Positions 1 through 10,769 are shown, numbered from the stretch's first letter. The stretch is DNA of 64,000 nucleotides from Stomoxys calcitrans (GCF_963082655.1 NC_081553.1:34168882-34232881), one strand, 5' to 3'. Translations and numbers: made by a program. Notes: generated by a model not told the origin, from the sequence alone.

Positions 1-164
1 CGGTACTTTCATGGTACTTTCTAATGCTGTATGAGTCGTGCGTGAGTAAAATTTTTCTCTCATGAGCGTGCGTGAACTTGAATACACATAAAAAAGTCGT
101 GCGTGAGTAACATGCTGTTCTCGTGAGCGTGAGTGAAAAAAAAAATTTCACTCACGCGCACATC
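1..164. repeat. GTGCGTGAGT-rich repeat remnant
   Basis: Three imperfect copies of a GTGCGTGAGT / GTGAGCGTG motif are seen at about 33-45, 65-77 and 93-136, separated by AT-rich sequence. No coding signal. It abuts the family A element that follows and may be an older repeat cut by it. Confidence 0.4.
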
Positions 165-828
165 TCTACCCTCCACCATGGATCGTCAAGGATTTGTCAA
201 GTTCTTTGTATGACTTTTTCAAAAATATATGAGCTGTATCAAGTTATTGACCGATATGGACCGTACTTGGCTGTTACAATTCCTAGAAAAACACCACCTC
301 TAAAATTTCAGGTATATCATTGCGCCCACCAGAGAATCAGAAGTTAAATTGGGAGATCGGTTTATATGGCAGCTATATCAGGTTATCAGCCGATTAAGAC
401 CATACTTGGAACAGTTGTTGGAAGTCATGCTAAAACAAAATGTGCAAAATTTCAACCAAATTGGTTAACAATTTCGCCCTCTAGAAGCCCAAGAAGTCTA
501 ATCGGGAGATCGGTTTTATGGTGGCTATATCAGGTTATAAACTGATTTGGATCATACTTGGCACATTTGTTGGAAGTCATACCAAAACACCACGTGTAAA
601 ATTTCAGTTAAATCGGAAAAGAATTTCGTCCCTTAAAAGCTCAATAAATAAAGACCCTGATCGGTTTACATGGCAGCTATATCAAAACATGGACGGATTT
701 GGCCTATTCACAGTCCCAACTGACCTACAGAAGTACTTGTGCAAAATTTCAAGCTTCTAGCTTTACTCCTTCGAGAGTGCTTTCGACAGACAGATGGACG
801 GACGGACATTTATGGGGTATTGGACGTA

Positions 829-1425
829 AAGGGTGATTTTTTTGAGGTTAGGATTTTCATGCATTAGTATTTGACAGATCACGTGGGATTTCAGACATGG
901 TGTCAAAGAGAAAGATGCTCAGTATGCTTTGACATTTCATCATGAATAGACTTACTAACGAGCAACGCTTGCAAATCATTGAATTTTATTACCAAAATCA
1001 GTGTTCGGTTCGAAATGTGTTCATTCACCGTAACGTTGCGTCCAACAGCATCTTTGAAAAAATACGGTCCAATGATTCCACCAGCGTACAAACCACACCA
1101 AACAGTGCATTTTTCGGGATGCATGGGCAGTTCTTGAACGGCTTCTGGTTGCTCTTCACTCCAAATGCGGCAATTTTGCTTATTTACGTAGCCATTCAAC
1201 CAGAAATGAGCCTCATCGCTGAACGGTGAATGAACACATTTCGAACCGAACACTGATTTTGGTAATAAAATTCAATGATTTGCAAGCGTTGCTCGTTAGT
1301 AAGTCTATTCATGATGAAATGTCAAAGCATACTGAGCATCTTTCTCTTTGACACCATGTCTGAAATCCCACGTGATCTGTCAAATACTAATGCATGAAAA
1401 TCCTAACCTCAAAAAAATCACCCTT
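829..1425. mobile_element. Fold-back Tc1/mariner-type element with 202-bp TIRs
   Basis: Terminal inverted repeats 829-1030 and 1224-1425 match along essentially their full 202 bases by eye, and TA duplications flank them (827-828, 1426-1427). Both arms begin AAGGGTGATTTTTTT. Each arm contains what reads as a transposase N-terminus (ATG at 942; residues MNRLTNEQRLQIIEF), so the arm is an inverted duplication of the 5' part of a transposase gene. The 193-base centre keeps a piece of transposase on the minus strand. Non-autonomous; near identity of the arms suggests recent activity or gene conversion. Confidence 0.9.
1031..1223 (-). pseudogene. Transposase fragment inside fold-back element
   Basis: The minus strand reads SDEAHFWLNGYVNKQNCRI followed by a segment with PMHPEKCTVWCGLYAGGI and GPYFFKDAVGRNVTVNE. 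This resembles the first catalytic region (SDEAHF, with the first catalytic Asp) and next block of an insect Tc1/mariner-superfamily transposase. Most of the protein, including the second Asp and third acidic residue, is absent, and the join to the N-terminal part in the arm is out of frame. Family identity is from memory of the motif; the deletion is seen directly. Confidence 0.8.
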
Positions 1426-1499
1426 TATAATTAGAGCTGTTACAAATGGAATGACGAAATTAGTATACCCCCATCCTATGGTGGAGGGTATGCAAATAA

Positions 1500-2330
1500 A
1501 CAATAAACAAGTAAAAGCGCCGGGCCGAATATAGGGTAACCACCACCATGGATTCCGCTAAAAATATACCCTTATTAAGTGAGTTTGTATTTGAACTATT
1601 TTGGTATCAAGAAGTCATATCGGAATATCGGTACTTAGGGGGCTATATCACCATATTGATCGATTCGGATAAAACTTGGCACTGATGTTGTAAGTCATAA
1701 GATAGGTTTGAAAATTGAGGAAATTGAGGCTTCTAAGGCCTCAAGATGTAAAATCCGGGGATCGGTTTATATGGGGCTATACCTGTTTGTAGACCGTTTC
1801 GGATCATACTTGGCATGGATGTTGGAAGTCATAACTCAAGTCTTTGTTCCAAATTTCAGCCAAATCGGATGAAAATTGAGGCTTTCAGGGGCTCAAGAAG
1901 TCAAATCCGGAGATCGGTTTATATGGGGCTATACCTGTTTGTAGACCGATTCGGATCATACTAAGAATGGATGTTGGAAGTCATAACTCATGTCCTTGTT
2001 CCAAATTTCAGCAAAATCGGATGAAAATTGAGGCTTCCAGGCGCTCAAAAAATCAAATCCGGGGATCGGTTTATATGGAGGCTATACCTGTTTGTAGACC
2101 GATTCGGATCATACTTGGCATGGATGTTGGAAGTCATAACTCAAGTCTTTGTTTCAAATTTCAGCCAAATCGGATGAAAATTGAGTGTTCTAAGAGGTCA
2201 AGAAGTCAAATCCGGGGATCGGTTTATATGGAGCAATACCTATTTGTAGACCGATTCGGATCATACTAAGAATAGATGTTGGAAGTCATAACTCAAGTCT
2301 TTGGGCTTAAGACGGCATATATGTTAGCTA
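1500..2330 (-). mobile_element. Family A-like element A2, distinct subfamily
   Basis: It begins with ACAAGTAAAAGCGCCGGGCC, a degraded palindrome, then ACCACCACCATGGATTCC. At least four tandem units of about 165 bases follow from 1690 to 2300 with the variant core GGTTTATATGGGGCTATACC and a conserved GAAGTCATAACTCAAGTC block. The units are more alike to each other than to those of neighbouring elements. The usual GACR run and right end are not present, so the element is truncated where the protease intron sequence begins. Confidence 0.65.
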
Positions 2331-2372
2331 TATCTATATAAGGTGTGATTTGACAACCCATCCTATACTTAC

Positions 2373-2577
2373 GTTCGCTAATCAAGGCACCTCCGCATAT
2401 GCGGGGATTTCTTGTGTCATTATAAAGCAGGAGAGCCATCCAAGGAAAAGCGAATAGAGCTGCCTCCACACCATACGATACTTTGTCGGTAGTTATGATG
2501 CCACATTTTTGTTTAGTTAATATCTCCATGGCATCGGGATTAAGTTGTAAATCAGAAGGTGAGCAACAAACGTGGAC
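2373..2577 (-). CDS. Clip protease exon 3: end of clip domain, linker, start of protease domain
   Basis: A pyrimidine-rich acceptor ending TAG lies just right of 2577, and a consensus GTAAGT donor occupies 2367-2372. It encodes VHVCCSPSDLQ at the start, supplying the last two clip cysteines, and ends after ICGGALISE in phase 1. In family members the next residues lead to the TAAHC motif, so the intron interrupts just before the catalytic His. Confidence 0.85.
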
Positions 2578-5500
2578 CTAAAAAATAAAAAATAAAAACT
2601 TTATGAAGTTAAGGCTATCCTGACTGACAAATCATTTGTACACATATCTACTCCCGAAACAACCTACGGCTGGCAAATAATTTATATTCGCTCCAATCGA
2701 AAGTTTCAATATTTTTCTTCTTGACGACAAATTTGTTAAAAATATTATAAAATAAGCATATTTTCAAGGAAAACATGTAAAAACTCGGGCTTAGCTTTGA
2801 ATACGAGGGCTGCTATATACATTTCTGGCCTCATTATGAAAGTGGAAATTTTTTTCATCCAAAAAAATCTAATTTTTTGCATACTTTTAAATGACCCTAG
2901 GAACACAAATATGAAGTCCGCTTTTGGGGCTCAGGTCTGACACAGTTATTAGAAGTCATAAAAAAACATATCATGCAAAATTTCAGCCAAATAAGGTAAG
3001 AATTGCTCCCTATAGAGGCTGAAGAAGTCAAGACCCCAGATTGGTTTATATGACAGCTATATAAGGTTATGAACCGATTTGAACCACACTTCAAAAAGTT
3101 GTTGGAAATCATAACAAAACAGCTCATGCAAAATTTCAGCCAAATCGGATAAAAATTGCGCCCTCTAGTGACTCAAGAAGTCAAGATCCAAGATCGGTTT
3201 CTATGGCAGCTATATCAAAATATGGAACGATATGGCCCATTTACAATCCCAACCGACTTACGCTTATAAGAAGTTTTTTGTGCAAAATTTCAAGCGGCTA
3301 GCTTTACTCCTTCGAAAGTTAGCGTGCTTTCGACAGACAAACGGACGGACATGGTTAGATCGACTTAGAATGTCATGGCGATCAAGAATATGTACACTTT
3401 ATGGGGACGAATATTTCGAGGAGTTACAAACAGAATGACGAAATTAGTATACCCCCATCCACGTTTACAGGATGATATCAAGCTTCTGCTCTATGTCCTC
3501 GATTGTCTCACGAATTCTTTCTTTGATGTCTTTTATCGACGCTAAGCCGTTGGTGTTCACCTTATCTTTCATCCAACCTCATTTTCGAAAAAGTAAGGTA
3601 CAATGACCCCGCCTGACCATAAACTGCACCAAACAATCATATGTTGAGAATAAAGAGACTTCTCTACTATAAGTCTTGTTGATGTTTTTGTTGTTGTTTT
3701 AGCAGTTTGTTGTGTTCTATCTTCCGTGTACTTGATTCTGTTGAGTGTTAAGGCCCAAGAACTCTGCGACTAAGATGGGGTGCGCCCAGTGGGATCTGGG
3801 TCTGAGTCGAGTGGGTCTGGCTGGGCAGTTAAACAGGTGGCTTGTTTCGGGACGTGTGGTCCCTGGTGACAATCGGAACATAAACCTTGCACGTCGGCAA
3901 CAATCTCTCTTGCTCTGTAGGAGTTGAGGCAGCTGCATATGCCGGAACGTAATTGAAACACAAATACTCTGGTTTGCCGGGGGAGTTCAATTTCTTCAGG
4001 TGCAATGGAAGGCAGTAGTTCTTCAAGGACTACATTCACCCGGTAGCTATTTATATGGGAGGCCACTGTAGCGCAGAGGTTTACATGTCCGCCTATGACA
4101 CTGAACGCCTGGGTTCGAATCCTGGCAGGAACATCAGAAACTTTTCAACGGTGGTTATTCCCTTCTAATGCTGGCGACATTTGTGAGGTACTTTGCCATG
4201 TAAAACCATCTCCCCAAAGAGGTGTCGCTCTGTGGCACGCCGTTCGGACTCGGCTATAAAAAGGAGGTCCCTTATCAATGAGCTTAAAATTGAATCGGAG
4301 AGCACTCATTGATTTATGAGAATTTGCCACAGTTCCTTAATGGAATCTTCATGGGCAAATTTGCATTTTGCTACCATGTCTGCTTGAATGTTGTCTAGAC
4401 CCGCTTGATATGCTGCTTGATCTAGAGGTTCTCTCTTGTAGCGCTGAACCTCACGCTCTAGATCATGTAGATCTACCTTAAGGCTTCTGAGCGGATGATG
4501 GTGATTTCGATGGTCTCTGCGATAACAGCCCAAAAGGAATTGCTTTGACAGCATGTAGTTTTGTCTTTGCACTGGTAGGATCGTTGTCTCCTGATGGAAG
4601 TGGTCCATATGGGGCAGTTGCCACAATTTTGCTGCATTTTGATCCGACAAGCAGCTTCACGACGACCAAAAAATTCTATAGTTTTGCGAACTGTGACTAC
4701 AAGTTTTCCACTTTCAAGCTACAGTCTTTAAAAATAGAGATATTGAGCTGAAATTTTGCACAGATTGTTTTTTTGTCCATAAGCAGGTTAAATTCGAAAA
4801 TGGACTATATCTTGATATAGCCCCCATATAGACCGATCCTCCGATTTTGGGTCTTAGGCCCATAAAAGCCACATTTATTATCCGAATTTGCTGAAATTTG
4901 GATCATTGAGTTTTGTTAGGCCACTCGACATCCTCCTTCAATTTGGCTCAGATAGGTCCAGATTTGGATATAGCTGCCATATAGATCGATCCGCCGATTT
5001 AGGGTCTTAGGCCACATTTATTTTTTTATTATTTATTTATTAGCCACATTTATTATCCCATATAGCTGAAATTCAGGACAGAGAGTTGTGTTAGGCCCTT
5101 CGACATCTTTCTTCAATTTGGCCCAGATCGGTTCAGATTTGGATATAGCTGCCCTATAAACCGATCTCTCGATTTAAGGTCTTGCGCCTATAAAAGGTGC
5201 ATTTATTTTCCTATTTTGCCAAAATTTGGGACAGTGAGTTGTGTTAGGTCCTTAGATATCGTTCTTCAATTTGGTCCAGATCTGGTTATAACTGCCATAT
5301 AGACCGATCTCCCGATTTAAGGCTTTGGGTCCAAAAAAGACACATTTATTGTCCGATGTCGCCAATAGTAAGGACAGTGAGTTAAATTAAGCATCTCGAC
5401 ATTCTTCTGCAATATGGCCGAGATCAGTCCAGATTCGTCTATAGCTGCCATATAGACCGATCTCTGGATTTAAGGCTTTTAACCCATAAAAGGCCCAATT

Positions 5501-7033
5501 ATTGTCCGATTCCGTCAAAATTTGGAACAGTGAGTTGTGTTAGGACCTTCGACATCCTTTTGCAATTTGATCGGCAATTTTGCCAGATCGGTCCAGATTC
5601 GGATATAGCTGCCATATAGACCGATCTCTCGATTTTAGGTTTTGAACCCATAAAAGGCGCATTTATTGTCCGATGTCGCCGAAATTTGGGACATCGGGTT
5701 GTGTTAGGACCTTCGACATCCTTACGCAATTTGGGCCAGATCGGTTCAGATTTGAATATAGCTGCCATATAGACCGATCTCTCGATTTAAGGCTTTGAAC
5801 CCATAAAGGGCGCATTTACTGTCCGATATCGGCGAAATTTGGGACAGTGAGTTAAGTTAAGCCCTTCGACATATTTCTGCAATTTGGCCTAGATCGGTCC
5901 AGATTTAGATATAGCGACCGTGTAGACCGATCTCTCGATTTAAGGTTTTGGGGCCATAAAAGGCGCATTTATTGTCCGATTTCGCCGAAATTTGGGGCAG
6001 TGAATTGTGTTAGGCTCTTCGACATTTTTGTGCAATATGATCCAAATCGGTTCAGATTTGGATATAGCTGCCATATAGACCGATATCTTGATTTAAAGTC
6101 TTGGCCCCATAAAAGGCGCATTTATAATCCGAATTCACTGAAATTTGACACAGTGTCTTATGTTAGGCTTTTCGACATCCGTTTCGTATATGGTTCAGAT
6201 CGGTTTATTTTTAGATATAGCTTCTAAAAAGATCAATATTTTGTTATGCACAATTGAACAATGACTTGTACTTATTAGTATTTAGTCCAAATCGGAACAT
6301 ATTTCGATATAGCTGGTATGGGGCATAAGGTATACATTTTTCCTCAGATTTTGACGAAAGGTGGTTTACATATATACCGAAGGGGGTGGGTATCCAAAGT
6401 TCGGCCGGGCCGAACTTAACACCTTTTTATTTGTTTTAAGTAGAATTCGATTGTATTCGACTTAATTAAAGCACACACAGTCTTGATACGCAAATTAAAA
6501 ATAAATCAATTATAAAAGCAATCAAAACCATTATGGACTCTAAAGATAACTAGAATATCATTGAAGACAAATAAAACAGTATTTAAAAATAAATGCATTA
6601 CTAAATAAAACCACTTTATCATAATTTTAGCCTGAATAAATTTGGTGTCAATGTTTTGTCTCTTACCACATTGGAAAAGGTTCCACAATAAAAGGACTGC
6701 AATTGTACAATTTCAGGTGGGGTCATCATTCGCTTCTCCAAAAGGGCCCTATTCAAGATGTCAAAGGTGGGTTTGCATGATCTAACCGGCATGCATTGGC
6801 CGGTTTGGCCATTCGGTAGGCGGCACTCACTTTCATATTCTATGAATTGAATCAAACATTTTTATAACTGATTATACGTTTTTTTTATATATAATTTTTG
6901 TTTTCATCATTTTTTATTGTTTGTTTTTTTTTTTGTTCAATGCAATTTTGTTTCACTTACGGCCGTTCACAGTTTGAGCAGAAAATAACGAACAGACGGT
7001 GATGGTGATGATAACACCGGCGATCGAAAACAT
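2373..7033 (-). CDS. Clip-domain serine protease, N-terminal part (3 exons, runs off left edge)
   Basis: Secreted trypsin-like protease of the clip family, which act in extracellular cascades for insect immunity, melanisation or dorsoventral patterning. Three exons join in frame (6961-7033, 6667-6839, 2373-2577) to give 150 residues. Residues 1-19 form a hydrophobic signal peptide. The clip domain has six cysteines at 30, 40, 46, 76, 86 and 87, the normal C-C-C-C-CC order. A linker leads to Cys107, then DKVSYG (113-118), the likely activation point after Lys114, and FPWMALL and ICGGALI typical of the protease N-terminus. VSYG replaces the usual IVGG. The His, Asp and Ser exons would lie left of 2373 but the sequence to the left edge is only repeats, so they are outside the window. 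No orthologue is named. Confidence 0.85.
2578..2894. other. Intron sequence, no feature seen
   Basis: AT-rich intron of the clip protease gene just upstream of exon 3. It includes the acceptor tract (about 2580-2602). No repeat family or coding signal was recognised. Confidence 0.5.
2895..3468 (-). mobile_element. Family A element A3, truncated
   Basis: About three tandem units carrying AAATTTCAGCCAAATCGG and GGTTTATATGACAGCTAT, then the family A right end: GACRGAC run at 3343-3352, ATCAAGAATATGTAC and TAGTATACCCCCATCC. The palindrome-bearing left end is missing. It lies inside intron 2 of the clip protease gene. Confidence 0.75.
3464..3640 (-). pseudogene. Deleted Tc1/mariner-type transposase relic
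   Basis: The minus strand from 3640 reads MIVWCSLWSGGVIVPYFF and then, after a stop and frame change, VNTNGLASIKDIKERI continuing to a stop near 3464. The first block matches the VWCGLWAGG...GPYFF region of the transposase type also seen at 1031-1223. The second resembles the C-terminal helix region of such proteins. The catalytic core between them is deleted. Confidence 0.55.
3717..4700 (-). pseudogene. LINE ORF2 C-terminal relic (jockey-like), split by a SINE
   Basis: On the minus strand, 4650-4370 reads SKQFLLGCYRRDH ... LDQAAYQAGLDNIQADMVA. After the SINE at 4049-4369 it resumes with SYRVNVVLEELLPSIAPEE, an LPRQTRVF...LRSG block and a C-x2-C...HLFNCP zinc-knuckle near 3770-3900. This is the usual C-terminus of non-LTR retrotransposon ORF2 proteins of the jockey-like type. 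Frames shift several times, so it is inactive. It lies within the clip protease intron. Confidence 0.75.
4049..4369 (+). mobile_element. tRNA-derived SINE copy S1
   Basis: The head at about 4057-4130 has an RNA polymerase III A box (TAGCGCAGAGG) and B box (GGTTCGAATCC). The body follows (TTTGCCATGTAAAA, CCAAAGAGGTGTCGCTCTG, TATAAAAAGGAGGTCCC), then the tail ending CATGGGCAAATTTGCATTTT. It interrupts the LINE relic: flanks GGTAGCT and GCTACC rejoin to a continuous LINE reading. This copy is essentially full length and sense to the plus strand. Confidence 0.88.
4717..6438 (+). mobile_element. Family B element B1
   Basis: A long family B copy with about ten tandem units of roughly 140-150 bases carrying GATATAGCTGCCATATAGAC, CATAAAAGGCGCATTTATT and CGCCGAAATTTGGGACAGTG. 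It starts inside the family 5' region (CTACAGTCTTTAAAAATAG) with the TACCCACCACC end and GTCY run missing. It finishes with GGGTGGGTATCC, a CGGCCGGGCCG palindrome and CCTTTTTATTTGTTTT. It lies in the clip protease intron. Confidence 0.85.
6667..6839 (-). CDS. Clip protease exon 2: clip domain
   Basis: The acceptor AG is at 6840-6841 and the GTAAGA donor at 6661-6666. It encodes residues 25-82, with QYESECRLPNGQTGQC opening the clip domain, four of its six cysteines (30, 40, 46, 76), and FYCGTFSNV before the donor. The reading frame matches exon 1 (1 base carried over) and exon 3 (phase 0). Confidence 0.87.
6961..7033 (-). CDS. Clip protease exon 1: signal peptide
   Basis: The ATG at 7033 follows GATTGAAAC, a good insect start context. 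It encodes 24 residues, MFSIAGVIITITVCSLFSAQ onward, a typical secretory signal with probable cleavage near FSA-Q. A GTAAGT donor lies at 6955-6960, and the intron to exon 2 is only 121 bases. No other in-frame ATG is needed. Confidence 0.83.
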
Positions 7034-7150
7034 GTTTCAATCGTTTGTTTGGATTAAAACGCGGAAACGTAGTATAGCTGAACTTATCTCGATTCCGCGC
7101 AAACCTCAACTAACCTTAGAGTAATAATTGATTTGCATTTCATGCTCAGC
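7034..7150 (-). promoter_or_regulatory. Probable 5' UTR and promoter of clip protease
   Basis: Just upstream of the start codon on the minus strand there is no stop-free extension. A GATAAG motif (RC near 7083-7089), a TTCAGC possible initiator and AT-rich sequence are seen. No clear TATA box. GATA motifs are common near fat-body and haemocyte genes, but this is only suggestive. Confidence 0.3.
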
Positions 7151-7455
7151 TCAAAGATTGATTCTGAGTCAAATTTCTCAGGCACGTTATTAGGGTCTGC
7201 CGACAATAAGTTTTAAAGCAATTGTAAATTTTTGTAAAGAAGAAATAATGCAACAACCTGTATCGAAAATTATAATGTAAAATTTTATTTAAATGTTTAA
7301 TATTATATATCTTATTCAGTAAAAATTTCCTCGATATACAAGTATAAAACGAGAAATAAACAAAAAATTCAATCAAGCAGTCGATTTGACCTGCGCTCGT
7401 GGTAAAGGTTGGAAACAATGTTTGAGGTCCTCCTTGTTGTCGAAGTTTATGCCAT
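7151..7455. other. Intergenic, nothing recognised
   Basis: AT-rich sequence upstream of the clip protease. A minus-strand open frame covers most of it but shows no recognisable protein features. Confidence 0.4.
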
Positions 7456-7535
7456 AGAGCTGGCAAAAATACCAATGGTATTATCGATCTTTTATTTCTT
7501 GTATGAATATCGATAATCGATAACTATCGGGAAAC
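7456..7535. mobile_element. Family H fragment (AGAGCTGGCA / TATCGATA)
   Basis: Begins AGAGCTGGCA and contains several ATCGAT/TATCG motifs (ATTATCGATC, ATATCGATAATCGATAAC). It matches the left part of the family H pieces at 8393, 17786 and 19345. Short, probably truncated. Confidence 0.5.
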
Positions 7536-7747
7536 TTCAATATTTTTCCAAAATTTAACAAAACTGAGCGATAAAACACTAAATGTATCGCGTAAGATGT
7601 ATTGCGTCTATAGAGGGCGCTATTTTCATCCCATTGGGCTAACATTTTGTACAATGATTTCTTTCATGACCAGCTGACTTTATTAAATTAGGTTTTATTC
7701 GCTCTGTGCATTGATATTGCTTCTATATAAATCGATCTCCTGATTTT

Positions 7748-8370
7748 TATACCCACCACCATAGAATGGGGGTATACTAATCTAGTCGGTCACTCATTAT
7801 ACTAATCTAGTCATGCTTGAAACACCTCGAAATATTGATCTAGGACCCCATAAATAACATATATTCTTCATCGTCTTGAAACGTCGAACGCGTAGTGCTA
7901 TCCGCTTGAAATTTTCCATAGATACTTTATATCGATGTAGGTCGTTGGGGACTGCAAATGGGCCATATCGGTTCAGATGTGGATATAGCTCCCATATAAA
8001 CCGATCTCCCGATTAGACTTCTTGAGCCCCTGGAAGCCGCAATTTTTGTCCTTTTTAACTGAATTTTGCACATAGTGTTCTGTTATGATTGCCAATAACT
8101 GTGACGAGTACGGTCTAAATCGGTCAAGAACCTGAAATAGCTTGCATATAAACCGATCTCCAAATTTGACTTCTTGAGTCCATGGAAGCCACAATTTTCA
8201 TCCGATTTGGCTAAAATTCAATCGATTTGGCTAAAAAAAATAATGTTCTTTTATGACTCCCAACAATTGTGCCAAGTTCGGTCTAAATGGGTCAAAAACC
8301 TGATATAGCTCCCATATAAACCGATCTCCCGATTTGACCTCACAATTTTTGTCTGATTTGGCTACAAGTG
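7748..8370 (+). mobile_element. Family A element A4, palindrome end missing
   Basis: Opens with TATACCCACCACCATAG and GGGGGTATACTAATC, the complement of the family A right end. Units with CCATATAAACCGATCTCC and TTGACTTCTTGAGCC follow on a spacing of about 165 bases. The GTCY run and the right palindrome are absent. Confidence 0.7.
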
Positions 8371-8392
8371 GCAAAGATTAGCTACTTACCCT

Positions 8393-8510
8393 AGAGCTGG
8401 CAAACTATCGATAATCACAACAATCGATTTTTTCAATTTTTTCATCAATCAATATCGGTATTATCGATACTATCATTAATTTCTCATCACCTATATTTCA
8501 AACAAAAATG
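8393..8510. mobile_element. Family H element copy
   Basis: Starts AGAGCTGGCAAACTATCGATA. It holds several ATCGATT and TATCGATAC motifs, then TTTCTCATCACCTATATTTC, which is shared with the copy at 17786. Confidence 0.5.
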
Positions 8511-8514
8511 AGGA

Positions 8515-9115
8515 CTAAAACTCAATAAATAACAAAACAATTCGGGCAAAATTTCGGCCAAATTGGATAATAATGCGCCCTCTAGTGGCTTAAGAAGTCA
8601 ATATCCGAAATCGGTTTATATGGAAGCTATATCAGGTTATGAACCGAGTTGAACCATACTTGGCACAACTGTTGATGGTCAAACCAAAACACTTAATGCA
8701 CAATTTCAGTCAAAGCGAATAATAATAGCGTCCTCTGGAGGCTCAAGAAGTCAAGATCCGAGATTGCTTTATATAAGAGCTATATCAGCTTATGAACCGA
8801 TTTGGACCACACTTGACACAGTTGGTGGAAGGCAATATAAAACACTTGGTGCAAATTTTCAGCCAATTCGGATAAGAAGTACGCCCTCTAGCGGCTCAAG
8901 AGGTCAAGATCCGATATCGGTATATATGACAGTTATACCAAAACATGGACCGATTCAGCCCATTTACAATCCCAACCGACCTGCACTAATAAGAAAGATT
9001 TATGCAAAATTTCAAGCATTTAGCTTTACTGCTACAAAAGTTATAGTGCTTTCGACAAACGGGCGGACAGACAGACGGACGGACATGGCTAAATCCGTAA
9101 AGCCCAGGGATTGTT
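8515..9115 (-). mobile_element. Family A element A5
   Basis: Three to four tandem units (GCCCTCTAGTGGCTTAAGAAG, GGTTTATATGGAAGCTAT), then the usual family end with AATTTCAAGCATTTAGC and a GACR run at 9062-9085. The termini are replaced by family C sequence, giving an A-C junction. Confidence 0.7.
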
Positions 9116-10470
9116 TTACCCTACACCACTACTGTGGTACATGGTATTATAACTTATTGCATTTGTTTGTAACACCCAGAAGGAAGAGAGAAAGACCCAT
9201 TGGTAAGTATACCGATCGACTCAGAATTGCTTTCTGATTCGATTTAGCTATGTCCGTCTCTCTGTCTGTCCGCTTGTCCATGTTAATTTGTGTAAATATT
9301 ACAGGTCGCAGTTTTCATCCGATCGTCTTAAAATTTGGGACAGGTATGTTTTTCAGCCTAGAGACAAGGGTTATTGAAATTGAAAAATATCGGTTCAGAT
9401 TTGGATATAGCTCCTATATATATGTTCGTCCGATTTTCAGCAATAATTCAATAAAATTGTCATTTGTTAAGCGATTCTCTTGAAATTTCACAGGAAGCAT
9501 TCTTATGACTGTCGATATTATTGGTGAATTTCATTGAAATCGGTTCAGATTTAGATATAGCTCTCATATATATACATCGCCCGATTTTCACTCCTAGATC
9601 CACTGCAAGCGCATTTATTAACCAATCTTGACAAAACTTTGTACAACGATTTCCTCGACGACTAACACAATGTCTATAAAGTTTGCTCGAAATCGGTTCA
9701 GATTTAGATATAGCTCCCATATATATGTTCGTCCGATTTGCAGTAACATTGCAATAAAATTGTCTTTTGTTAACCGATTCTCTCAAAATTTGGCTGGAAG
9801 ATTTTTCTATTGACTCTCACCATGGAAATCGGTGCAGATTTAGATATAGCTCTCATATATATATATCGCATGATTTTAACTTCTATAGTCACAGCAAACG
9901 CATTTATTGACCCATTTTGCCAAACGCCTTCATCGACGACTGCCACAGTATCTGACAAGTTTGCTCGGAATCGGTTCAAATTAGGTATAACTCCCATATA
10001 AATGTTCGTCCAATTTTGAGAAATATTGCAAAAAAGTGCTCATTTTTCAACCGATTCTCTCGTAATTTGGCAGGAAGGAATTTCGTATGACTCTCGATGT
10101 TACTGCTGAATTTCATAGAAATCGGCCCAGATTTAGATATAGCTGTCATATATGTATATCGCCAGATTTTCAACTCAAAAGCCACTGCAAACGCATTGTT
10201 TGACTAATCTTGTCAAAATTTGGCACATCGCTTTCCTCAACGACTACCATATTATCTGAGAAGTTTGCCCGAATTCGGTTCAAAATTAGATTTTGGGTAA
10301 TGCAACAATATTGTCATTTGTCAACCGAAGTTATTGCAGTTTGAACGTATTTACTCGCCGAGGTCCATCAAAATTGATTCAGAATTGGAAATAGCTCCCA
10401 CATTGTACTTATAGGGTAGGTGTAGGGTATTACACAGTCGGCACCACCTGACTTTTGCACTTCCTTACTG
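9116..10470 (+). mobile_element. Family C element
   Basis: Left end CCTACACCACTACTGTGG, then a GTCY-type run (TGTCCGTCTCTCTGTCTGTC) at 9251-9280. About four alternating units follow with GGTTCAGATTTAGATATAGC and CATATATATGTTCGTCCG. The end, near 10425-10470, reads GGTGTAGGGTATTACACAGTCGG ... CTTCCTTACTGGTTTT. It shares the architecture and part of the core of A and B but has its own sequence. Confidence 0.7.
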
Positions 10471-10494
10471 GTTTTATATAGAAGCAATATCAGT

Positions 10495-10640
10495 GCATAC
10501 CGAATAAAATCAAATTCAATAAATAACAAAATACTTGGGGCAAAATTTCATCCAAATCGGACAAAACTTGCGGGTCTAGGGTCTCAAAAAGTCAAATCTG
10601 GGGATCGGTTAAGTGGGAGCTATATTCTGAACCTATATGG
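10495..10640 (-). repeat. Family A fragment
   Basis: A single degenerate unit: CAAAATTTCATCCAAATCGG, then GGATCGGTTAAGTGGGAGC. Confidence 0.45.
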
Positions 10641-10769
10641 CTCATTTATTTGCACTCCCCAACGAAATTTATTCAACATCTTTGGTAGCAAACTTTTTCC
10701 TGGGTTATATCGTTATTTGTGATCGATTTAAATTTAAATCCAACGAGATAATCAGACCTAATTTCACGC

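Larger units (their letters stand above)
165..1490 (-). mobile_element. Family A element A1 (split by fold-back MITE)
   Basis: It starts at the family A signature ACCCTCCACCATGGATC and carries three degenerate tandem units with the GGTTTATATGGCAGCTAT core. It reaches the GACR-type run at 788-810, then is interrupted at a TA by the element at 829-1425. It resumes with the usual family A end (ACAAATGGAATGACGAAATT, then ACCCCCATCC and ATGGTGGAGGGTAT). The palindrome normally outside the left end is missing. Its end is cleanly continuous across the insertion, so A1 is older than the MITE. Confidence 0.75.

Noticed and set aside
903..1253. Treating the minus-strand frame as a working transposase gene
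   Set aside because: It lacks most of the protein and two of three catalytic residues, and crosses the fold-back centre out of frame with the N-terminal part.
3717..3938. Separate small protein gene
   Set aside because: It is one of several frames of the LINE C-terminal relic (HLFNCP zinc knuckle).
4061..4130. Functional tRNA gene
   Set aside because: The A and B boxes belong to a SINE head repeated at several loci with the same body and tail; the acceptor stem does not close.
7525..7545. GGGAAACTTC as an NF-kB-type immune site for the clip protease
   Set aside because: Single imperfect match about 500 bases upstream at the edge of a repeat; expected by chance.
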